Assembly: GCA_026182355.1 (NCBI GenBank)
Contig: JAPFBL010000008.1
Location: 2,171,501 to 2,235,500, forward strand
Length of the DNA stretch: 64,000 bases
Reading direction: 5' to 3'
From: Hermatobates lingyangjiaoensis
Lineage: Eukaryota > Arthropoda > Insecta > Hemiptera > Hermatobatidae
The position numbers were made by a program, and so were the translations under genes. The notes under the pieces were generated by a model. The model had not been told where the DNA came from, did not search any database, and worked only from the letters and a program-made list of their open reading frames with translations. Shown here in pieces: positions 10,618-22,898 of the stretch; the stretch's first letter is position 1; the number at the start of each line of letters is the position of its first letter.

Positions 10618-11031
10618 ACGGACCGCAGGTAGTTTTTGGCCGACCCTGTCGCCATGCATACCTCCCCCTCCCCTCACTCCCACCTTAGATTCACTTCCTA
10701 AAGTACAGTAATTTTGTAGACATTGTTCAAGTATTTTATTTTATTTTATTTTAACTATAGTTTATTAGACTTAATTAATTTTAGTTTATACCTGAAGATG
10801 GCGAATGAGAGCCGAAAACTTGTACGTAATTTTATATAGTTTGTTAATTTAGTGATTAAAACAGTGATTAAATTTAGTTTTTCGTGTTTGACCTATGTTT
10901 AATGTGTGTGTTAATGTCTTTTGCTAACCTTCTTTGGAAGCTACCAGAGTCTCACCGCAGAGTATTACGAAAAACTAGAGAGTGTCAACAAGAAACTGGT
11001 CAATGCAGAAGCTGCTGCTTATTTTAATAAC

Positions 11032-11044
11032 ATATATATATATA
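11032..11044. repeat. (TA)n tract at a PLE 3' end
   Basis: A short TA run separates the PLE family A tail from a tail of family E. Confidence 0.85.
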
Positions 11045-11238
11045 AAAAGGTTTCACATAAACACGTGAAATAACAATCAATGATAAAACTACAATAAGAA
11101 ATGGGAAAACAAGACTAAGATCTTTCAACCGTAACAAGTGGTCTTCGTCAGAGTCAAAAACCCAACTGAACAGTAGATGCAGAAAACATCTGTTGAGGAG
11201 TTGAGAAGAGTGGGAGGGAAGAGTGGTATTTTATACCA
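11045..11238 (-). mobile_element. Family E PLE-like tail, single copy
   Basis: Read on the minus strand: TCTTCTCAACTCC.., GTTGGGTTTTTGACTCTGAC, GAAGACC, loop, GGTTGAAAGATCTTAG, CTTGTTTTCCCATTTCTTAT, then ATTTCACGTGTTTATGTGAA and ACC up to a TA tract. It matches 24032-24240 over its full length and the arms of the palindromes at 26055, 42361 and 51731. It carries the CTGACGA / GAAA hairpin (11123-11152, minus). It lies between TA tracts at 11032-11044 and 11239-11251. No coding content. Confidence 0.8.
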
Positions 11239-11251
11239 TATATATATATAA
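11239..11251. repeat. (TA)n tract
   Basis: Right border of the family E copy. Confidence 0.85.
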
Positions 11252-12049
11252 TTTTCCTTCACTTAATTCTTTCCATTTTTTATTATTTATATGTTGTTTT
11301 GCTTATTTACCTTACTTTCCGCCATTATTATACAATACCATTATTCGCAAACATTACTGCTATTTTTTATGTTATTCATTGTTCTGTCTTCCTTCATCTC
11401 TCCTTCTATTCATCTCACTCATTTTCCCCTTTCCTTCTTCTCACTTGTTGGTGTTCACTGATTGGTCTAAAAAATCTTACTCACTGCTAAATCAGAACTA
11501 AAATAGATCTGAATACTCGGCGAATTATAAATCTCTAATGTAATCATTTTTTTTAAATATGAAAATTTAAATCCAGCATCCCAGAATAAGCCTATTAGAC
11601 AATGCTTATTTTTTAAATAAATAAACTCTATTATTCATCGTACACATTGTTTGTAAATGTGTTATTTTAGATTATCGATTCATAAAAGGAAAATATTTTT
11701 AAGTAAAAACTGGGTATTATTGGTTGATGAAATGATATAATCTCATATCTAAACAGATCTAACAAACCATTGACTATAGATTAAGCCAAAACTTGTCGAT
11801 GAAAGATAAACATTGGTGGGAATGATGCGTGTACGTCCCAGTAACATACTATGTGTAACCAGCAAACTTGTAATGACAAACATTTTCGTTTTTCATTAAT
11901 TGCTTGTGATTAATGATTAACTACTATGTTTCACCCTAATCGGTAGTTTAACGAATGAAAATAAATTTAAAAGTAATTTATGAACGTTTATCGAAATCAC
12001 GAAACTACTGCTTGGGAAGAGATTAACAAACCGCTGGGAATAAAATGAA
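11252..12049. other. AT-rich noncoding sequence
   Basis: Pyrimidine-rich at the start (11252-11460), which produces two overlapping low-complexity open frames that I reject as genes. The rest is featureless AT-rich DNA. Confidence 0.55.
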
Positions 12050-12200
12050 AGTTGTCGATTATAGTGATAATGGGAGGAGGAGGTGGAGGGGCCATTCTGG
12101 TTCTAATCAGATGGGGCTCATTCCTGCAAATCTGCCGCCAAATCTAATTAAAGACCAATCTCCCCCTGCCTTCATTCAAAATCCATCACCATCCTAATGG
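12050..12200. other. GC-richer island, candidate regulatory element
   Basis: About 150 bp of complex sequence with a GGAGGAGGTGGAGG purine run, a CTAATCAGAT homeodomain-like string and TCTAATTAAAG. No open frame of note. One of a series of similar islands in this window. Confidence 0.3.
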
Positions 12201-12397
12201 TTAGTTTTTTCAATTTGCGATATCATCTTCATTCGTACTGACCAAGACTTGGTCATGATAAACATAAATCTTTTATTGGCATCGAAGCAAAAATAAGGAA
12301 GGTTTCATTGTTTCATTTAGTTATAAATCTATGAGATTTATTAAATTTATTTGTGTACATTCGCATTTAATTTTTTATTGTTAATTAAACTGACAAA

Positions 12398-12400
<3 letters not shown>

Positions 12401-12436
<36 letters not shown>

Positions 12437-12510
12437 AATCACTCACTCAATCACTCACTCACTCAATCACTCACTCACTCAGTCACTCAGTCACTCACGC
12501 ACTCAATCAC
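12401..12510. repeat. (AC)n followed by (ACTC)-rich compound microsatellite
   Basis: Seventeen AC units at 12401-12434 grade into CACTCAAT / CACT repeats up to 12510. The 99-codon open frame that spans it (12351-12650) is an artefact of the repeat. Confidence 0.95.
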
Positions 12511-13329
12511 AAGAAGACACATTACAACCCAATGTCAACTTAATTTTGATCATCCGTGCACACTATATTTTCTTAGGTACTAAAGGAGATATGTTTTATT
12601 TTTTTTTATTACATTTCTTTGGTTGTAATAAAAGAATGATATCATGTTAGGGTTTTAAGTATCTATCTAAAACACTTCATCGCTATCATATCCTCAAGAA
12701 ACTATCAGTACCTAAATAGTCATAAGTCTTATAAAAACTACAATTCTTACATCGATATCTATTATGGATGCAGGGATGCAGATCATGGAAGTCCACCTTG
12801 AGCACTTTACGAGAGTAAAGGTTTTAAAGTCTGGTGACGTTAAAAAGCATCAATGGTTTGCTCTATTACGGTATAGTCGAAAAGTTAAGGTCTATGAATG
12901 AAACAAAACAGGCTTAATGCCTTCTACGAGGGATAACTCTCTCGGATTTTTATAACTCCTGTATGGAAACTGGACAAAGTAAGAACTGCTCCCAGACCTA
13001 TTAGGACTGAGGAGTGACCTTGGACCCTGCAAGGTATAATAGGATGATGTACTTTTTTCAAGATGCAATAATTGCCAACAAACAGTAGAATTCTTTCTCA
13101 GACAATGAACTATGTATGATAATTTTTTTCAATATCCATTACACGATAATGTTTGTAAAATTATTAAACGTTTTGTTCCACACCATCTGCTTATTGCGTT
13201 TATATATCGTGAAAAAAACTTTTCAGTGGACTTTACATTGGGTAAATCCGTCAAAAACATGTTTTCATGATCGCTACAATTTGTTTTCAGTAAAATAATA
13301 ATAAATTCTATTTAAAATCGATAAGATGA

Positions 13330-13505
13330 CGAAGAAGCGTGTTTAATGCGAACGTGGCACTGTTTAGGCAAACGGTTCGAGTTGAGAGGAGAGCCTTGAA
13401 AGTTGTGGAATTAGGCGGTGGATTGACGAAGGCAGGAGAGAGACGCTAGCTGTTGGCCTCACCTGCTGCCTGCCCTATTCGACAAATCCCCCGGGTTAGT
13501 TGATA
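13330..13505. other. GC-richer island, candidate regulatory element
   Basis: Nonrepetitive and about half G+C, with sharp edges. It includes TTTAATGCGAACGTGGCAC, an E-box-type CACCTG at about 13461 and CCCCCGGG. No reading frame stands out. The complexity and GC step suggest constraint, but only alignment could show it. Confidence 0.35.
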
Positions 13506-15768
13506 ATAGTAAGGAAGGGTCAGATTTGCTCAAACTGCAAATCATTCAAGTAAAGCGCTTTTAGCTGCTTTCCAAAGACAAGTTCTAACCCTACACTTGT
13601 TTAATCCCTCAAATGGAATATTAATTCGAAGTAATCATTCGCTAAAACAAACAGATATTCAATCAAATACGCTTAAATCATGCCATCCATTGATACTGAT
13701 TTCAAATTATTTTCATTAGTTTTCGAAGTTTTATTTTTCCCACATTGTAGTGGTGGTAAACAATAGTGCATGTCAGGTTAGTTTGTTTCTTGTAAATTGT
13801 TTTCAAGGCCATACCGCTTTGGTCATTCAGTCTATTTTTCATGATCTACACAAATCATAAATAATCCTTATACTTATAACAGTATTTTTTTTAATTATTA
13901 ATACAATATTATTAGTACCACAGACATTGTCACTAACATTTAAAAAAAGTTGTCATCACATATCTTTACGTTTCAATGAATTTCGGTACTCCTTCATCGT
14001 CAAGAGAAAACTGAAAATAACTCTTTATTTAAGGTCATAATATTTCATTCAACTAGTGACTTATGCCAAAATATCATTGTATGTGTTTGCGTTTTTTCGC
14101 TGGGATTTTGTTTTATAATTTTTTTTTTTTTTTTGGTTTCAGATAATTCTCAAAGTAATTTAGACAGATACATGTAAAAAAAAAATGCAATGCTTATCGG
14201 TCAACACTACGAAACTGGATGCAAGAACTTTTAGGGATTACTACTAACCGAACGGAAAAACGGAGAAAAGTAGAGGAAGTCAGTGGGAAAAGTTGATAAT
14301 GAAGAAGCTACTTCATGTTTTAATTCAATATGGCGTAGAGAAGATTTATACCTATTTAAGCACTTGCACTAAAATTTAAGCACTATACGAATTTAAGCAT
14401 ACTCCAATAATATATATGAAAATGAAATAATTATTTTAAATATATACAGATAATTGTTAATCGCTGATATTAATATTTCATGTTTCAACAAAACTGATAT
14501 ATCTTATGCTTAAATTAAATTGAAATATAAACATTGAAATTTCAATTTCCCTTTTGATTTCAAATGACATATGTATATTAAATATTAGAAATAACGTTAA
14601 TAATGATTCTAAATTGTATTTATTATGTTTGTATAGACATTCTCGAATGATATTCAAACAGTACTGGCAGTGTAATTAACTGCACAAACTCCATCATGCC
14701 ACATTGACATGGTATCAGATTACATTAATTCTCCTTTCCATTCATTTGATTCCAATAATGATTTAATGATTCCAATAATAATTCATTTCAAGTAGCGTTA
14801 CTAATTCTGTTACCAAGTCATCATCATTGTCAGGCTTATGTTTCTTTTTTTTAATGTGTTTACATAGTAAACAACTGGAGACACACCAGATTTTTTTCCT
14901 CTTTGATAAATTACTAGATCCTGTATTTTCAGTGTTTTAAATATGTAAATTTGTTATGTGTACTATGTATTAAATGTAACCCTTTTTTTAAAAAAAAAAT
15001 GTATATGTAAAATTCAAAAAAAAATTCGAAATCTTGTAAGTTAATGCTGTATTTATATTAATCTATATTCGGCTTTCAAGGAGAAGCATGCACTTAAGAA
15101 TCAGCAGATATTTCATATCTTCCTTTTTTTTTTCTTTGTTTTTTTTTTAGATGTTGAAAGAATTGTCATGCAGAAGTAGAATGGATAAAATGTCGCAAGA
15201 GAAGGGATATATGTAAAGAAGGTATAGAAAGTGGTATAATGTTTCACTACACGCTTATAAAGTGGGATTCTTTCGAATTCTCTTTAGGGATTTATATTTT
15301 CCAAGCTTGAATTTTAACCCCTTCACTGCAATCTGCGTTATTGATCTCCAGCTTTGTCATACATATTCGCATAAAATCATCTTACTTTTGTCCTCAGAAA
15401 ATATATTGTACTATGGTTTTGAATAAATTACTGTAGTTTTATAGCTTTTGATTCAGTTACTGTATAGTAGTTACTCATACTTACTTAGAAAATTATAGAT
15501 TACATTTCACATAAACAAAGTGTTTTAAAAACGTTCTGTTCTTTTTTAGGATAATCTTTTAGGTGAAACGAATTGTTTAGGAACACGCAATACTATTTTA
15601 TTGGAATAATTTCCCTATTTCAATATTTCAGCAAAACACTTGCATATTGTTAGTGCTAGAGAAGTTAGTAAAGAGCATACTATTATGAAAATCAATCATA
15701 CCTCCTGAGTCGGTGTCATAAACACACTCTGGTTTTCTACATAGTGCTTGTTGTACCTGTTAGTCCTA
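13506..15768. other. AT-rich noncoding sequence
   Basis: Long AT-rich stretch with many T and A runs (for example 14119-14135) and no supported gene, SINE or inverted repeat. Confidence 0.55.
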
Positions 15769-16175
15769 CTTCAAGGAGCCAATATAGCCGTGAACGTGCT
15801 CTCCACTGGACTAGTAGATCCGGGGTTCAATGTCCATTCTGGCTCTCAAACAGAAAGTTAATACATCTGAGTACATCGTCAAAGGGAGAGGATGATAAGC
15901 TGACGATCCTGAGCCTGTTCTATGTCAGGTGCTCGTCAAAGATCCCTAGTCTAAATACCCTTGAGTTAGGCAAAACATAGGACTCCCAATGTAGAATCAA
16001 TCTTCATTGTTTCACAGAGATCCAATCTTCTAACGATGTGTGTTCCCTTGAGAGACTACCTCTGCAACCTTACCCAACCCAAGCTAAGATTCCCATGGTA
16101 TAATGTCCATCCTGTGGCATTACAAAGTGCCAATCTTTGGGTTATGTGTACTCCCTCATTGTACAACCATATAAT
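15769..16175 (+). repeat. SINE family 1 (tRNA-derived), full-length or extended
   Basis: The head reads as a degenerate tRNA: an A-box-like TAGCCGTGAACG, then GTGCTCTCCACTGGACTAG, then a B-box-like GGGGTTCAATGTCC. The body shares GATCCCTAGTCTAAATACCC and TTGAGTTAGG with the other copies. The tail GTGTTCCCTTGAGAGACTAC, then CTGCAACCTTACCCAACC, is followed by what looks like a second, partial tail (TTACAAAGTGCCAATCTTTG, GTACTCCCTCATTG). Such SINEs are transcribed by RNA polymerase III and mobilised in trans. The 78-codon frame here is incidental. Confidence 0.75.
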
Positions 16176-16179
16176 TTAA

Positions 16180-18360
16180 CGTAACTTTAGTTCTGCGTGA
16201 AAATTCACTACCTGAAAATCTACTTCGTCGTGCACAATAACAATTCAGAAGGAATGACGGATGGTCTAAAAGTGAATCTAAAATCTAAAAGTGAAATTTA
16301 GAAAAGCTTGAAGAAGAACACTGCCTGTTTGAAATAATCTGCGCTACACTAAAACTTAGTTCATGTTGAAACGGTTCAAAAATTATATCAATTAAGTTAT
16401 TTTAAAAGCATTGATTAATCAAAGTTATTTTTGGATATTAGTCTACGTAGCAATCAGAATCTGTACCAAAGAGGGAAGCTCTGGGGACACTGAATACAAT
16501 TTCAGAGTATCACTAATAAATACGTGCAAAAGTATATCACAATGAACTGGTAAAAACAAAATTAATTTAGAAATTAGACTAATATCTCTTTATTTTCAAT
16601 CAAAATAACTGACCCTCGTGGGAGCACCGAGAATAATGCGTAGTCACTGAATAGTTACACATTCCTTTATCGTCTGATTGTGAAGAGAACCATTTATGTA
16701 GATGTTTTTGAGGGTTGGTAAAAACAGAAAACAATTCAATCAGACTAACCTTTCGACGTATTTGTACAGCATCACCAGGGATGAACAAAAAATCCAGACA
16801 TACAACACAATATTGTTACAGAATATAAAGAATTAATATACAACAGTGCCTTAAGATAACTGGATCTAAACAGATTTTTAATTATTGCAATAAAGTTTTA
16901 CAAGGTTAAAAAAGATCTATGCCTTAGGTGTAAACTACAAATATTATTAAAGAACTGAAAAGAGAAAAAATGACAAATATTTTCTGTTTTTTTTTTTTAT
17001 TTACATTAGTTCACAGTTTATGCAATGTGAAGCAGCTCTTTTGCTGTACGTTTGTCTCGGTATAGTTCAAAATGTAGTACTTTCACTGAATTTTGAAATT
17101 CTGTCTACTAATGATCAACCTATGCACATTTTTTTTTTAATTTTGATGTTGCTTTTATTTTGTGTAACCCGACTGACCAAATACCTTCTTGGTTGTCCAA
17201 TGTACTGTTTATTGTAGCCGTATAAAAGTCGATTGCAGTTTATTCAGTAGAATATAGAGGCTGTCACAAACAATACATTGTACAAACTGGACGGTATATG
17301 TTATACCGTTCATGGTTCATATGACATACGACACCACTAATTAAGTTTATTGCAATTTGTGATTTGATTAATAATATCTCCAATGTGTGTAATTATTTAT
17401 AATAATAAAGCCAATATTACTGCTGATGTTTTCTTTCTTAAATTTCTTTTTAATAATTTAATTTGCTACATCGTAAGATTTCTATTAATGATAGCACAAT
17501 AGAATTCAGTAGGAAAATCTCTTATAAAAGCCTGCCAAATATACATATTCATTGTATTAGCAAACAAGTGCGGCCAACTTTAAAAAAAAAATGAATTGAA
17601 TTGATATTTTATTATTTCTTAAAATATTTCGTATAAACCATTCCAATTTGTAGTTCTTGATTTCAATTTTTTTCGGTTAGACAAAATAAATTCTTTAACA
17701 GTACAAAAACAGTTTTAAAGAAATTAAAACTTTCAGTCCAATTAGTTTCTATGAAATTAAGGTTACAAAATTTTATATTGATAATTTCAATCAAATAACA
17801 TGAATGCCTTGAAAGTTGAATATAATAAATAAAGCACATTATTTAAAAGCAAGCATATTTGTGGTAGGTTTCTACTTTGAAATAAAGAATATGATATCTG
17901 TGTAAAGAATCTCTTTCAAATTTTAATGAGATAGACTAAGAACAAAACTCGACGCTTCTTCTGCAGATAATGGAAGGTCTTAAGTCACGCTTATGCAATT
18001 TTGAAGTATCCTTGAAAGAAATATATCTTAAATCCAAGCAATATAGAAGAATAGAAGATTTCCTTAAATTGAAATATGAAAGGATTTAGTTAAAATAAAT
18101 TGTTTAGTTATTATATTGTTCGGTTATGTTTTGTTAATAATAGTAATTTAGAATAAAATTTATTAATAATTTTTAACTTCTAATCTCTCTACGTGGATGG
18201 GTGAAATACATTCTGTTTACATTAGGTTACAGTAGATCAATGATTTTGTTGTTTATTTAGTAATGCTATTAGAAGGAAGATACTGATCTTTAAATATTAA
18301 AGTCAGTGAAAATATTTCTTCTTTTTGATGGATTAGGAAGGCTTCTTGAATAGAAGTTGT
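16180..18360. other. AT-rich noncoding sequence
   Basis: No supported gene or element. Short frames at 16600-16788 (minus) and 17020-17217 (plus) have no family signature. Confidence 0.55.
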
Positions 18361-18364
18361 TCCA

Positions 18365-18860
18365 CTTATAATGAGTAGACCAATTGGTGACAGTTATAGG
18401 ATAGGTAGAATTGAGGACGGTTGGTTGGAAGAAAACCTCCTTCAGCAATGCAATCAAGATGTCTGTCAAAGTGGTGAAAAGGAGGTGTATAATAGGTATG
18501 TGGTGCAGCAGAGAGATGGAGTGGGGGTAGAGTCAGGTGGACTGGCGACGGTATTGTCGAGATTATCATCAGCCTTTGTAAGGAGAGATGTGAAAGGACA
18601 TGTGATGACTCAAACAGAGCCATTGGACGGAGTCACGGTCCATCCTCCACGCCTCTTCTCCTTCCGCTCAACCATCCCTAAGAAATTAAAATGTGGAGCT
18701 CTCTCTCTCTGTCGTCGTTATTTCTCGGACCGAGCATAATTGATTCCAGCTCTGCCGCTTCACGGCTTGCTCTCATAACCTCACACCCATAACTCACTCA
18801 TTCCCCTCCCTCTTTATTACTCTATTATCCACAACTTTTGGCTCCCACTCAAAAATATCT
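18365..18860. other. GC-richer island with a 122-codon open frame
   Basis: The interval is GC-rich against its flanks. A plus-strand frame (18371-18739) gives 122 residues, acidic and polar with Arg-rich parts, and a minus-strand frame (18366-18623) overlaps it. I see no domain. A CT run and a C-rich segment follow (18695-18860). A single-exon small gene is possible, but the overlapping frames argue that this is merely composition. A candidate noncoding element is equally likely. Confidence 0.3.
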
Positions 18861-19044
18861 GTCTATTATGTAAATTTTCAGCGTAATACTGACTTTTTTG
18901 ATTCAATGTGTTATTTTTTTTGAAAAGTTGGGGATAAAGTTGAATTTTGCGATACAACTTCCAACATAAGAAGAGTAATCTTTTTACAAGATGAATATTT
19001 TAAGACTACGTTTAAATTCATGTTTGTCATTTTTGACATTAACA

Positions 19045-19170
19045 TACTTAAATAGAGCCTCGCCTTGGTGTCACCAGTAAGGTTACTCGCCGACTAGAGT
19101 CCTTCCAAGCCTTACTCTTCGTTACTCTGTAGATATCTTGAGTTAGGACAATACAATCTCCGACTCAAAA
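19045..19170 (+). repeat. Possible degraded SINE family 1 fragment
   Basis: GCCTCGCCTTGGTGTCACCA, ACTCGCCGACTAGAG and a later CTTGAGTTAGGACAATACA follow the order of the SINE head and body (compare CTTGAGTTAGGCAAAACATA at 15960). Strongly diverged. Confidence 0.3.
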
Positions 19171-19327
19171 GACTTTATAAAAGACCTGCATTTTCGTTTT
19201 CCACTGGTGTAACTAGGAAACAACGCTCAAGGAATAAGTTAGCAACAAGAATGCTACAAGCATCTTATATACATTCGTATTTTTCCCTCACCATTATACT
19301 TCATAACATTTATAATCATTCATCCAG

Positions 19328-19630
19328 GTCCTGAAGTAGATAATCTTTACTTGTGGTTCTAAAGATATCATCTTTACTTCAGGATATAAAATAAATCATC
19401 TGTACTTGAGCTTCGAAATGGATAATCTTTAATTCAGATTTAAAATAGCATCACACTTGAGATTCTGAGATAGATTATCTGTAATTTAGGTTCTAGAGGT
19501 AATGCTCTATACTTCAAGTTATGAAATAGATAATCTTTAATTCGGTTTTACAGTAGACTTCATTACTTGAGATTCTGAAATACTCGTAGATAGTTAAATA
19601 AAAGTTGTATATAGCATACTTGAGATTCAT
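19328..19630 (+). repeat. Minisatellite, about 28 bp unit
   Basis: About ten degenerate tandem units close to ATCTTTACTTGAGGTTCTGA then AATAGATA. Units begin at the recurring ATCTTTA / ATCTGTA / CTCTATA steps. Divergence between units is high, so the array is old. No open frame. Confidence 0.8.
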
Positions 19631-20245
19631 ATTATTATGTTAAATATTTCTAGATCGTTCGCTTCATGGATGGTGATTTCACATGTTGCCCTTTTTTTTT
19701 ATCATAAATTTTAATTAACACCTGACACCATGTATGTATATTTAGTTACGACAATAAAACATGGGAGAAATTTGACTTTCAGAAGGACCTCCTCTAATTC
19801 TGTTGTTCTCTGAGGTAAACAAGGTGACAAATCACAAGTAACAGGTGAATAACAATAATGCTACAAACATACTGCTCTCTAAACTTGTATATAGGCTTCC
19901 ATTTATATTAATAACCCTGTTTAAGAAAATTTAAAAAGGTACCTGGAAAGTAATTAAATCGAAGGAAAACTTTAATGAATCTGTTAAAATGCTTTTATGA
20001 GATACGTATCATCCGTCCTTTATAGCAAATTGTTATGACACCTTGTATAGTTTATCATGCTAATTAATGAAATGCGATGGTAATCCAATCCAAACATAAC
20101 TAATTATATTGACTTGCTTATGTTTTGTCTTTCAATGTCTACAATTAGAGGTTTTCACCTTTAAGTGCTGTTCTAGGGGTATAAAGTATGGCTCATGTTT
20201 TACAACGATCTATTTATGTTTTACTGGTTATAACGATGTAAGAAC

Positions 20246-20575
20246 AGTGATTTATGAATTAACTAACAACTGCGATTTAAGACTTATCTGAGTACTGTGA
20301 TTAATGAATTACTTAAAAACTCTAATTTAAAATTTTAGTAAAGCAATTAGTTTAAAGAATTATTTAACAACTGCAATTGAAGAATTAACTATGAACTGTG
20401 ATTTAAGAATTAACTAAGAACTGTGATTTGAAAGTTAGCTAATAATTGTGATTTAAGAAAAAACTAACAACTGAAATTTAAGAATTAATTGAAAGGTGCG
20501 ATTTGAAAATTAACTTTTCGCTGTGATTTAAGAATTAACTAAGAACTATGATTTAAGAAATAGCTAAGAAATGAG
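20246..20575 (+). repeat. Minisatellite, about 25 bp unit
   Basis: About thirteen degenerate tandem units of CTGTGATTTAAGAATTAACT then AAGAA. The unit is unrelated to that of the array 600 bp upstream. The best-kept units are at about 20395-20440 and 20520-20565. Confidence 0.85.
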
Positions 20576-20943
20576 TTAAGAGCTGGTTTGATCATGAAGC
20601 TGTAACATTATGGGGCAAAGCAATATCTCTTCATTTCCTAAAGGCTCTGACATTTAAGATAAAGTGTTTCATTGTCCTCTAGGAACACAATGAAAATTTG
20701 CGGATGAATGTTAATGAGAGGACAGTGCTTAGGTCCTTTCAATGTTTCCGTTAAGTAAATTTTAAGGAGTTATTGCTAACATTATTTTCAACAGATTTAT
20801 AAAATTATAACTTAATAGTATTTCCTGAACAGTAAGCTCTGATTTAGTATCAGATTTTATTACCCATTTTGTATTTTATTTAATGATTAAATTAATATTT
20901 ATTGATGACAACTCTAAAAGGCAGCCATACAAAATTTAGAAAA

Positions 20944-21245
20944 TGTAGGTTAGATTAGATTGTAGAGACTATCCCACTGGTAAACACGCATAAACCAAAG
21001 ATTGATTTTTTTGACATGACACAATGAACAACTTAAATATTCAAGTATATTTAGAGTAGGGATCTTGAACAAGTACATGATACGGTACAGACGGGACCAA
21101 TGGATGTACGTCTTTTCTATCAGACCATGTGCTCAGATTTCACATCCTTTATAAATAAATCTGTATACCAGAGTGGGTATAGAAATCTGATATATCAGTC
21201 CAGAGGAGAACACGAAAACCACTGGTTAGAGGGTTAACCTGGTCC
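20944..21245 (-). repeat. SINE family 1, minus strand
   Basis: On the minus strand the head reads TAACCAGTGGTTTTCGTGTT, CTCCTCTGGACTG, then the body CAAGATCCCTACTCTAAATA, CTTGAATA, and the tail TACCAGTGGGATAGTCTC, ACAATCTAATCTAACCTA. The order and spacing match the copies at 15769 and 53520. The A and B boxes are decayed. Confidence 0.65.
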
Positions 21246-22129
21246 TTCTAGACAAAATAGATAGCAGGATCTAAAAGATTATATCGAAACCAGTCCTTGT
21301 AGTTAAAACAATTGTCTCTGCCATTTATTCAAAGGGATTTAAGCAAGGATCATCCTCAAAGTAATATTATAGTAGTACATGTTATTAATTTAGCATTGAC
21401 TTATCCAATGTAATTAGGCTATGTTGACAGTATGAAGGTCTTCCCAGTCGGTATATAAATTCCAATCAAGATGAGTTACTCTTGAAGACAAAACTTTAAA
21501 ACTGTTTCAGCTAAAAACATAACAGATGAGTTCTAATCAACTCATTCATTAAATGATTAGTTCGGTATTTGTGCACTTTTTAGTTGTATAAAGTTCGGTC
21601 GTAGCACCTTTTTGTATTTTTAATTATATAAAATGGTAAATAAACTCCTTCAAAGTTTTTCTTTCCAAAGTCACCATCTCGTACCATAACGTATACTTCA
21701 AAGAAGGGATAGAAGCAATCCAACATTACCTTGTTCTCTGCCTACCACAATCATTGATCTATATTCATTCCTGAATAACTGAGATGTTACTAGAATTCAA
21801 TTAAACATCTTCCTATTTGATGATTGTCTAAACCTTCAGACAAAGAGTACACCATACGAAGATGATACCTCAAACAAGAAGTAAAAGAATTCCACTTAAA
21901 CATGATTCCATTGATACAACCCTTTGTGGTGATAAGACACTTCATATAAAGGTTTCAGAAGTATTAAAATGATTCTATTTGATTGCAAAAAACTGAAATT
22001 TTGTAGTAAATATGCGTCAGTTACGTTTTAGTTCGTGTTTGGCAATAACTCCATTCAGGTACCTGCCATTTCTGTTCTATCTGCTAAATTTATTTTTAAC
22101 TTGTTCTTTATGGCGAGCATATTTATTAT
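21246..22129. other. AT-rich noncoding sequence
   Basis: Nothing supported. Confidence 0.5.
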
Positions 22130-22400
22130 TTGTTAGTGATACATGTAAGCGAGAATGAAAGGGGCATGGTTTCCAATAAGGTACGCTCAACTCGACGAGA
22201 AACATGTTTGCGGACACGATGTCAAGACGTCTTGATCGAGCCGGCGCGATGTTCATATTAAAATTGGTGAATTCGCCGACGTGCAAGTCACGAAGTCTCA
22301 TCCGGCGCTCACAACACGACCTCTACCTCCCCTCATTATCGTTGTTAACCCTAACAGTTTCGCTTGATTGGTGCCCAACGTTTTCTCTCGCTCAAATTCA
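22130..22400. other. GC-richer island with perfect palindromes
   Basis: Complex, CpG-containing sequence with two clean palindromes, AAACATGTTT at about 22200-22209 and TCAAGACGTCTTGA at 22222-22235. Overlapping open frames on both strands (22077-22301 minus, 22204-22413 plus) show no domain. A candidate regulatory element or a lone exon. The palindromes fit dimeric factor sites, but none is assigned. Confidence 0.35.
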
Positions 22401-22884
22401 TCAAATAAATTGATTATGGAACGTCATTTCGTTAGCAAAAGTTCTGAACATGATGGTTTATAAAAAAAAATACGATTGCAAGAAAATACGTAAGGAAACA
22501 ATAAATAGGTATAAATATAAACTTAAAAGTGGTTTATGTAGTCATCATTATCAGGCGGTTGTTATGTGCTTACCTTTAACACTCGAATCTTGTTTATTAC
22601 ACATCAAGCCATCCAAGTACCATATTCAGTAATTAAATGCGAAACCATAATAATAGATAAATGTACCATTATATATATTAAACTAATATTCAAATTATAT
22701 CCATGTTGTAATAATATTTGTTTGGATACTATACAACTATATTGTAGCTGCTGCTGTTCCAAGTGGTACTTCTATCTGATGACGACGACTGTCAAAATAT
22801 AGTAGTAAGCCTTGTATGCTTGTATATATGTTCTTCTCTTTTCGTTATTGAGTTAGTAGCCCAGTCATACCATTTAATTTTAAT

Positions 22885-22896
22885 TATATATATATA
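22885..22896. repeat. (TA)n tract
   Basis: Left border of PLE family C. Confidence 0.85.
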
Positions 22897-22898
22897 GA

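Larger units (their letters stand above)
10018..11031 (+). mobile_element. PLE family A, 3' part with inverted endonuclease arm
   Basis: The left part, 10018-10193, is a near-exact inverted copy of 10287-10464. The right part runs on through the end of the coding region (10617), a 3' region with a hairpin at 10793-10822 (CTGAAGATGGC, loop, GCCGAAAAC) and a tail ending at the (TA)n tract 11032-11044. The tail motif GTCAATGCAGAAGCTGCTG, then TATTTTAAT, is shared with the copies ending at 3691 and 56740. Unlike other palindromes here, the left arm stops inside coding sequence and lacks a 3' end, so it was truncated or arose differently. The reverse transcriptase part is missing. Confidence 0.85.

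Noticed and set aside
11223..11501. 92-codon, very hydrophobic frame
   Set aside because: It starts in a TA tract and runs through pyrimidine-rich DNA. Phe/Leu/Tyr/Ser bias is expected from composition, and an overlapping frame is similar.
12401..12510. CRISPR-like or designed repeat array
   Set aside because: Units are 4-8 bp and contiguous with no spacers. Plain compound microsatellite.
12351..12650. 99-codon open frame through an AC/ACTC microsatellite
   Set aside because: The Thr-His and Ser-Leu-Thr-His runs are read-through of the repeat. No domain and no composition change outside it.
18371..18739. 122-codon frame as a host gene
   Set aside because: Overlapped by an opposite-strand frame, with no domain, no clear start context or splice support. 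Kept only as part of a GC-richer island.
19328..20575. CRISPR array in the tandem repeats
   Set aside because: Units are adjacent and degenerate, without unique spacers, and the DNA is eukaryotic.
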